Source: Cladopsammia gracilis | Lineage: Eukaryota > Cnidaria > Anthozoa > Scleractinia > Dendrophylliidae | DNA: 64,000 bases | Assembly (NCBI GenBank): GCA_022457155.1 | Contig: JAJGOT010000737.1 | Span: 231,792-295,791, forward strand | Direction: 5' to 3' | In this document: one piece after another, positions 58,848 through 64,000 of the stretch | Numbering within the stretch: position 1 is the first letter of the stretch | How the letters are laid out: each line of letters starts with the position of its first letter | Position numbers and translations under genes: made by a program | Notes under the pieces: model-generated | The model's input: only the letters and a program-made list of their open reading frames with translations | The model's database searches: none | Told to the model about the DNA's origin: nothing

Positions 58848-58892
58848 GATGTGCGTGTGTATGTGTGTGTGTTGGGGGGAGGGGGCATCTGA
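58848..58892. repeat. GT-rich microsatellite with G runs
   Basis: GTGTGTATGTGTGTGTG followed by purine-rich GGGGGGAGGGGG; lies in the kinase intron. Confidence 0.85.
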
Positions 58893-59070
58893 TGGTGATG
58901 GGGTTTGAAGCGCCCCTTGAGTTTTCAGCATTTAAAAGATAGCCATTATGTCCTTCTCAAGGATTGGTTTCTATGACGTCATCCAAGATGGCGGCGTTTT
59001 GGTAATTTACCGTCTGCTCTTCAATAAGATAAATTAGCCACCATGATCCAAAATCGGACGTTTTCAGTGT

Positions 59071-59522
59071 TTAAGGACGTTCACCCGAAAACTTCTAACA
59101 TTAATTTTTTAACAGCTAGGCAATGAGTTACTCGTGTCAGAAATAAAAAAATAGGGGCTCACCGACTTCGTTTCCGAGACAAGATCGATGTCTGAAAGGT
59201 GACTTCCGATCTAATTTTAAAAAAATGTTTTTCCTCACTGGATACGGCCCCAATGTCTGTTACTCTAAAAATATATTGCAAATGAATCTTTAAAATGCAA
59301 CTTTCTATGCCACCTTTTATACGAATTTTTTCTATTAAAAAAAATATGGGATCACCGACCATCCAAGCGAGTAAAGTCTAAGCAAAGTAACACAAAGGCT
59401 ACCATCATGCGCTTAGATTTCTTCTCTTGCGCGCACGCCCGTGCATGACGTAGCATGGCGTTGCGACATGAATTGCGAGCGCAGTAAGGATGCGCGTAAA
59501 CAATGATCGTGAACGTCCTTAA
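59071..59522. mobile_element. Non-autonomous TTAA-type element in a kinase intron, 452 bp
   Basis: Both ends read TTAAGGACGTTCAC in inverted orientation, with TTAA as outer bases. No coding capacity. It lies in the intron between the exons at 58650-58746 and 60368-60408. Confidence 0.65.
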
Positions 59523-59794
59523 GCTCTTCGCCAGAGCGAACCTTCGTCAAGCGTTTGACTCGTTAACTTTTGAATCTCGATGGTCGATTTTCCTTATCAA
59601 CTCACTGGATCTAACAAATTTTCTTGTTGTTTAAGAATTTTCCTTTTTAGGTAGAAAGCACCAAAATTTAATGTTTTACATCCAAGAAATATAACATTTT
59701 TGGATTTATCATTTTTATGCTTATTGTTTACACATTCACCGAAAAAAATAAAAACGTTCCAACTAATTTGACCACATTCCAAGTTTCTCTATTA

Positions 59795-60145
59795 ACCGAT
59801 TGCAATCTATGTATAAACCGATTTTCATCGATTCAATTTCTCTTTAAATGGATTTCAATCCACCTATAAATGAATTCCAATCGATAAATAGATGAACCAA
59901 TTTCTATTTATTAACCGATTTCAATCTATCTATAAACCGATTTAAATCCACCAATAAACCAATTTCTACCCATCTATAATCCGATTCCAATCAACCGATA
60001 AACCGATTTTTATCTATTTACAAACCGATTCCAATCCATCTATAAACTGATTTCAATCTATCTGTAAACTGATTCCAATCCATCTATAAACTGATTCCAA
60101 TCCATCTATAAACCGATTCTAATCCATCTAATAAACTGATTGCAA
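59795..60145. repeat. 22-bp minisatellite, about 16 units
   Basis: Degenerate units of the form AACYGATTYCAATCYATCTATA, best conserved on the right side (59960-60130) and diverging to the left. Intronic in the kinase gene. Confidence 0.9.
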
Positions 60146-60367
60146 TCAAACTTTTCTAAAGAGTGTCTTGAGAATGGACGAACTGCCAACAAAATCAGCG
60201 GGTGCCAACAAAAAGATTTCCCAAGAAATTGCCAATTATATTCGCAAAATAGAATTACACAAAACCTTCATGATAATCGTTTCATGCATCATACAGGAAA
60301 ATACGAAAATGTGGGAGAAGTCTGCTAACCAGAATAGTCAAATTTACTTTTCTTGATTATTTCTTAC

Positions 60368-60408
60368 CCATTGTGCAAAGTTCCCAGAGCAGAACTCCAA
60401 AAGACCAC
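60368..60408 (-). CDS. Receptor tyrosine kinase microexon, subdomain IX
   Basis: 41-nt exon with acceptor TTTTTTTTAG and donor GTAAGAA. Joined to the preceding exon it gives SDVWSFGVLLWELCTMG, the invariant DVWS(F/Y)G motif. Too short to appear as an ORF; found by splice phase. Confidence 0.85.
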
Positions 60409-61235
60409 CTAAAAAAAAATTGAAAACGATATAAAGTTAAATTATAAGAAGCCTCATGAACTTTACATCAGGACCTTTGGTCCTCAATCTCCACTTCTAG
60501 GTGGGAAAATAATTTTGGTCTCAAAAAAATATGACACATCTGAAAACAAATATGTTTATTTGACGACAGCTCCGAGTACAGTGCTAGGCAATATTATTTA
60601 AACAGTATTATTGGATGAAGCCAGTCAACAACCAGAGACTGACATTACAACAGACAAATTGCATTATCTTCTCATAATTTCAGAGTGGAGCTCAGGTTGT
60701 CCAAAGGTTGGTTTCTAACAGTAATCTTTTAAGGAATACACTCATCTGGTTGCTTGTATACAGCCGCCCCCTCCCCTCAAGTAATCCGATTTTTCTCGAG
60801 GGGAGGGGGCGTCTGTGCCCAGGATATCATATGGACGATCAGCAGAGATGTAGCTATAAATAACGTTGTCACGCAAGGGCTATTGTATAAACCTGTGCCA
60901 TGCACGTTTATACAAATGTGCACGTAGTTTTTTTTTGTTTCATATAGCTACAGTTTTGTGGCCACAATCCACCAATATGAACAATTAAGCTCCCCAATAA
61001 TAAAATAGTTCCTTGGTAAGCGTGCTACCGAACCCCCATGGATTTCAGCCTGGCAACAAACTTAAACAGGTTTCAGATGACAGTAGACCTGCAAATTCTA
61101 GCCACATTGCTCAGGATCGCATCAGACATACTCAGTATTGAGACTCCTAGATAAAGTCCATTTACTGTTTTGATTTTAAGTTAAGTGTATTTAAAATTCC
61201 CTATTTTATATAAACCTATGCGCCATAACACTCAC
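60409..61235. other. Kinase intron
   Basis: Non-coding. Contains a short hairpin at about 60766-60810 with arms GCCCCCTCCCCTC and GAGGGGAGGGGGC. Confidence 0.6.
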
Positions 61236-61447
61236 ACATCGCTTTTCGTGGTGTATTGGCTGTTGTATATCGCCTCGGGGGCCATCCATTTGTATGGTAT
61301 TTTCTTCCCTTTCTTGATTTCATAAACGTCTTGCTGAGTGTGCCGCATCAAACCAAAATCAGAAATTTTCACCACCCTGTCCTCACCAAGAAGTATGTTA
61401 CGCGCCGCTAAATCGCGATGAACAAATCCGTTACTTGACAAAAAGCT
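61236..61447 (-). CDS. Receptor tyrosine kinase exon, catalytic and activation loops
   Basis: 212-nt exon coding [10 protein letters not shown] (catalytic loop), ISDFGLMRH (DFG), and an activation segment through [17 protein letters not shown] and WMAPEA mark a receptor-type tyrosine kinase, closest in style to FGFR/Ret-like receptors. All catalytic residues visible here are intact. Acceptor TTGCAATCGCAG, donor GTGAGTG. N-lobe, transmembrane and extracellular exons are not found up to 64 kb and presumably lie beyond. Confidence 0.9.
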
Positions 61448-62169
61448 CTGCGATTGCAAAAAGAAAACCAATAAACTGAATAATCTGCCATACAATCAGT
61501 ACTTAACATGTCACTCAAGTTTTTAAACAGCAAAGAAAGAAGGAAACACTCAGTGCTAGTCTTGGCTGGGAATTTTGTTGGGAATTTTCTCATTCGGAGA
61601 GTTCTAACCCCCTTAGGATCATGCAATAATTTCACTCTTGAGAATTTGGAAGTGAAGAAAAATGTTGTAACCTCATTTTATATACATTTACGTTCTTTGG
61701 CAATTTTATCAAAGGAAAAAAACGATCGTAACGCATCCTCATGCTTATTAACCGCGAAGGTTGTTTCCCTTTACAAAACCCTCTTTCTTCACCTGTTCGG
61801 GGCGTTATCACGTGCTATGATACTTGTGACAGTACATAGCCAAAGAAAGTGACATTTTATCCCTATTAATTTCCTAATTGCCCCCACAGGGTTTTTGGCC
61901 CAGAGGCCAAAAACCCGAGGAGGCAGCATTGGAGTCCCCGCGTAAAATAGTACTTACAGAAATAGTGAGAAGTATATATGGATATTACCAGAAAAAAATC
62001 TCGATTTGCCTAAAATGAGCCCGCACCAAGTATCGGGAAATGATGACGTAGAAAGGAGTTTTGCCCGCGCATAGTATCGGGTAATGATGACGTACACCGC
62101 AGTTTTGCCTGCAACTGGTGTTGGGAAACAATGACATACACAGCATGAAACAAGTTTTACTCACGAAAT
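61448..62169. other. Non-coding stretch, probably kinase intron
   Basis: No further kinase exon is recognised. A short inverted repeat (TTTTTGGCC/GGCCAAAAA) lies near 61890-61913. Confidence 0.45.
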
Positions 62170-62259
62170 AACCTGCGATCAGGCGCTCTTTTTTCGGAGC
62201 GGGAGAGCACGAACACGCGAAAGTCTCCCTCCGCAAAAAAGAGCGCCTGATCGCGGGTT
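62170..62259. repeat. Hairpin, 90 bp
   Basis: Arms GCGATCAGGCGCTCTTTTTT and its complement with an 18-nt loop region; both arms are flanked outside by TACTCACG. Confidence 0.85.
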
Positions 62260-62832
62260 ACTCACGTAAAGTTCACATGGACACATATCTGCGAGGAATT
62301 ATCATCTGAGAGCACGTCGGAGCAATGCAAGTTATCAAGATTTCAAGGTAAGGAAATGTTTATCCATCTTCTTTTATAAACGAATTTACTTGAAAGTGTT
62401 CCAAGTTTGTAAGACAGATGAACCCAGGTCAACTGGCAATTTTAAAGCTCAGTTCTAATTTTAATAGTTGCGATATCAAACAGTCTAGTGGTGATCGAGA
62501 ACTGTAAAGCTGGGAAACAAGTTGTTGATAAATAGTCGTTTCAGTCTTGCATTTCATATTGTTGATTACTCTCTTGTATCTTTATTCCAGAGTTTAATTT
62601 CGATTGAAGCAGTGAACGTGGTGAAGTGGTCGAATCGGGAGATTCGATCAAGAAAAGGTGAGATAGTCTTGATCTGAAAGGTTGCGGCATAATTTAGCCT
62701 GAAAAAGACTCAATCCAGACGCTCGCAGTGGTTTCTCTCTCATTCGTCGTACCTCGGCGTAGGAGAATCCACTGCTCGCAGGGTACATTACTACGAAACC
62801 TCCTGATTGAAACGAAAGGAGAGATAAGCTTA

Positions 62833-63090
62833 GACCCTATTTACATGGAAAGAGGATGATCCTAGTGCTAGGATCATCCTAGCACTAGGATCATCCGAGC
62901 GCGACATGTTTTCTGCTTTCAGTTTACATGCGAATAGGATGATCCTAGCGCTAGGATCATCCTATCTGAGAGGTAGGATGATGCTAGCGCTATAGGATCA
63001 TCCTTGTGCCGCATTTTTGCATGTAAACCAAATGAACCTTCTAGGATCATCCTAGCACTAGGATCATCCTCTTTCCATGTAAATAGGGCC
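62833..63090. mobile_element. Miniature element built of nested GGATGATCC palindromes
   Basis: The ends are inverted repeats, CCCTATTTACATGGAAAGAG and its complement. The interior holds at least six GGAT(C/G)ATCCTAG-type blocks arranged as palindromes around TAGYGCTA, and a second inverted pair (TTTACATGC/GCATGTAAA). No coding frame. Superfamily not assigned. Confidence 0.75.
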
Positions 63091-63349
63091 TTAATCTTGC
63101 GACATTTAGCCTGCGATTACATCCCCTTATAACATAGTCTACGCAGAACGCTTCAGTTCAAGTGGTTATTTTAATTGCTTCGCGGATCATTTTGCCCATA
63201 TCTTACCTAAATTTAAGAACTTATATGAGTTTTAGGTCGAGTCACTAGCGATCACGCTCATATCATCGAATCGAATAGGTGTGAATATTTCAACATGTAT
63301 CGCATAGCTAGAGGCCATTTCCTGTTTTTGTGAAACCTGCAATTTATTC

Positions 63350-63805
63350 TTGTGCCATTCACTGTTTCTTGGAGGTGTCGAAATATTTGTTTTTCCATTT
63401 TTGTCCAAACTATCCACGAGAAGCGAATTTACAGAGTTGCTTTTCAAATCCCTGTCAGATTATTCTCAGTTCAGTGAGAAAAGTAAACTTTTGCCAGGGA
63501 TTCGAGAGCCTGTTTGGTTGTACTTAGAGAACGTTGCAGTTCATCAGAAGCAAGAGATTGTAATGCCACTTTCAGTCAAATCTTTGAAGAAAAACTTTCG
63601 GCAATTTAAATTCAATGAGATGAGTAGTTTTGCAACTCAGAGAATGTTTGAATCTTACTGTCAAACTTGTGAAAAAAATATTGTCCTAAACAGCAGGATT
63701 TTATTACTGACATATGTAACACCTTCTGAATTAAAAAGTTTGGGTATGACAAGTTTTCTTGGCCACTGTATGTTTAAAAATGTCCATACACAACCTGGAA
63801 AGTAA
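63350..63805 (+). CDS. Unrecognised coding-like frame
   Basis: The 151-codon open frame opens without an ATG, so the true start or an acceptor lies elsewhere. The composition looks protein-like: hydrophobic N-terminal FLGGVEIFVFPFLSKL, then RQFKFNEMSSFATQRMFESY, with CQTC near residue 104. Immediately downstream, a different frame from 63911 also looks coding. I recognise no family. It could be a transposon-derived gene with a frameshift, or an exon. Confidence 0.35.
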   Translation: MCHSLFLGGVEIFVFPFLSKLSTRSEFTELLFKSLSDYSQFSEKSKLLPGIREPVWLYLENVAVHQKQEIVMPLSVKSLKKNFRQFKFNEMSSFATQRMFESYCQTCEKNIVLNSRILLLTYVTPSELKSLGMTSFLGHCMFKNVHTQPGK

Positions 63806-63910
63806 AATTGTGGAGATTGTGGAACCACAAGCAATGAACCATTAATAAGATCTGTAAACTCAGTTTCGTTTTCATCGAGTTTTCCCCCGAGGCAACGAGT
63901 GGATTGATAA

Positions 63911-64000
63911 TGTACCACAGAATTGAAGTTGATGGCTCTTGGTACTCACTGAAAGCTTCAGTGCGATGTTATCAAAATCATTTTACTTGTGCTACTCAGT
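63911..64000 (+). CDS. Unrecognised partial coding-like frame at the window edge
   Basis: Open from ATG at 63911 to the edge, coding MYHRIEVDGSWYSLKASVRC and on. Frame differs from 63350-63805, so the two are joined by an intron or broken by an indel, if they belong together. Confidence 0.3.

Overview
This is animal nuclear DNA, AT-rich and repeat-dense, most likely from an anthozoan cnidarian (coral or sea anemone). That placement is an inference. It rests on intron-split minus-strand genes of cnidarian-expanded families (TLDc, SRCR, LamG, receptor tyrosine kinase), on a Penelope-like element, Crypton-type tyrosine recombinases, a Ty3/gypsy element and LINE pieces in one window, and on many foldback and TTAA-type miniature elements. 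There are no bacterial features. The real host genes are short exons on the minus strand; most long ORFs belong to mobile elements or are chance.

Layout. 1-5.2 kb: two tandem TLDc copies (exons 85-435 and 1209-1451; 4113-4463 and 4980-5222). The second has a 37-nt upstream exon at 8230-8266 that splices in phase. 5.09-39.62 kb: a tandem segmental duplication with two full units (I, 5093-21536; II, 21537-36132) and a truncated third (III, 36133-39624). The left breakpoint cuts through the TLDc exon, so units II and III carry only TLDc stubs. Comparing units shows which insertions are unit-specific. Unit I alone has a LINE 3' end, a TTAA-type miniature element, a small inverted-repeat element, a decayed Crypton-like element between two hairpins, and a 3.4-kb segment with an intact 521-codon tyrosine recombinase. 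Unit II alone has an uninterrupted 859-codon Penelope-like RT flanked by 123-bp identical direct repeats and carrying about 65-bp terminal inverted repeats.

39.6-42.8 kb: no recognisable gene. 42.8-45.7 kb: a minus-strand gene or pseudogene with a 37-nt exon homologous to the TLDc upstream exon, an SRCR exon with two compensating frameshifts, and a LamG exon with one frameshift. 45.8-49.3 kb: repeats and foldbacks. 49.33-55.2 kb: a complete but inactivated Ty3/gypsy element with paired 177-bp LTRs. 56.2-57.0 kb: a TTAA element with a nested palindrome. 58.07-61.45 kb: four minus-strand exons coding the C-terminal half of a receptor tyrosine kinase domain and its tail; its start lies upstream, beyond what I can resolve. 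59-63.1 kb also holds miniature elements, a 22-bp minisatellite and foldbacks. 63.35-64 kb: unrecognised plus-strand coding-like sequence running off the edge.

The main story is mobile DNA acting on a recently duplicated block. The two most interesting objects are the Penelope-like element that lacks its usual C-terminal GIY-YIG nuclease yet has a very long target duplication and inverted termini, and the pair of tyrosine-recombinase elements associated with large DNA hairpins, each with an apparent empty site in the neighbouring unit.
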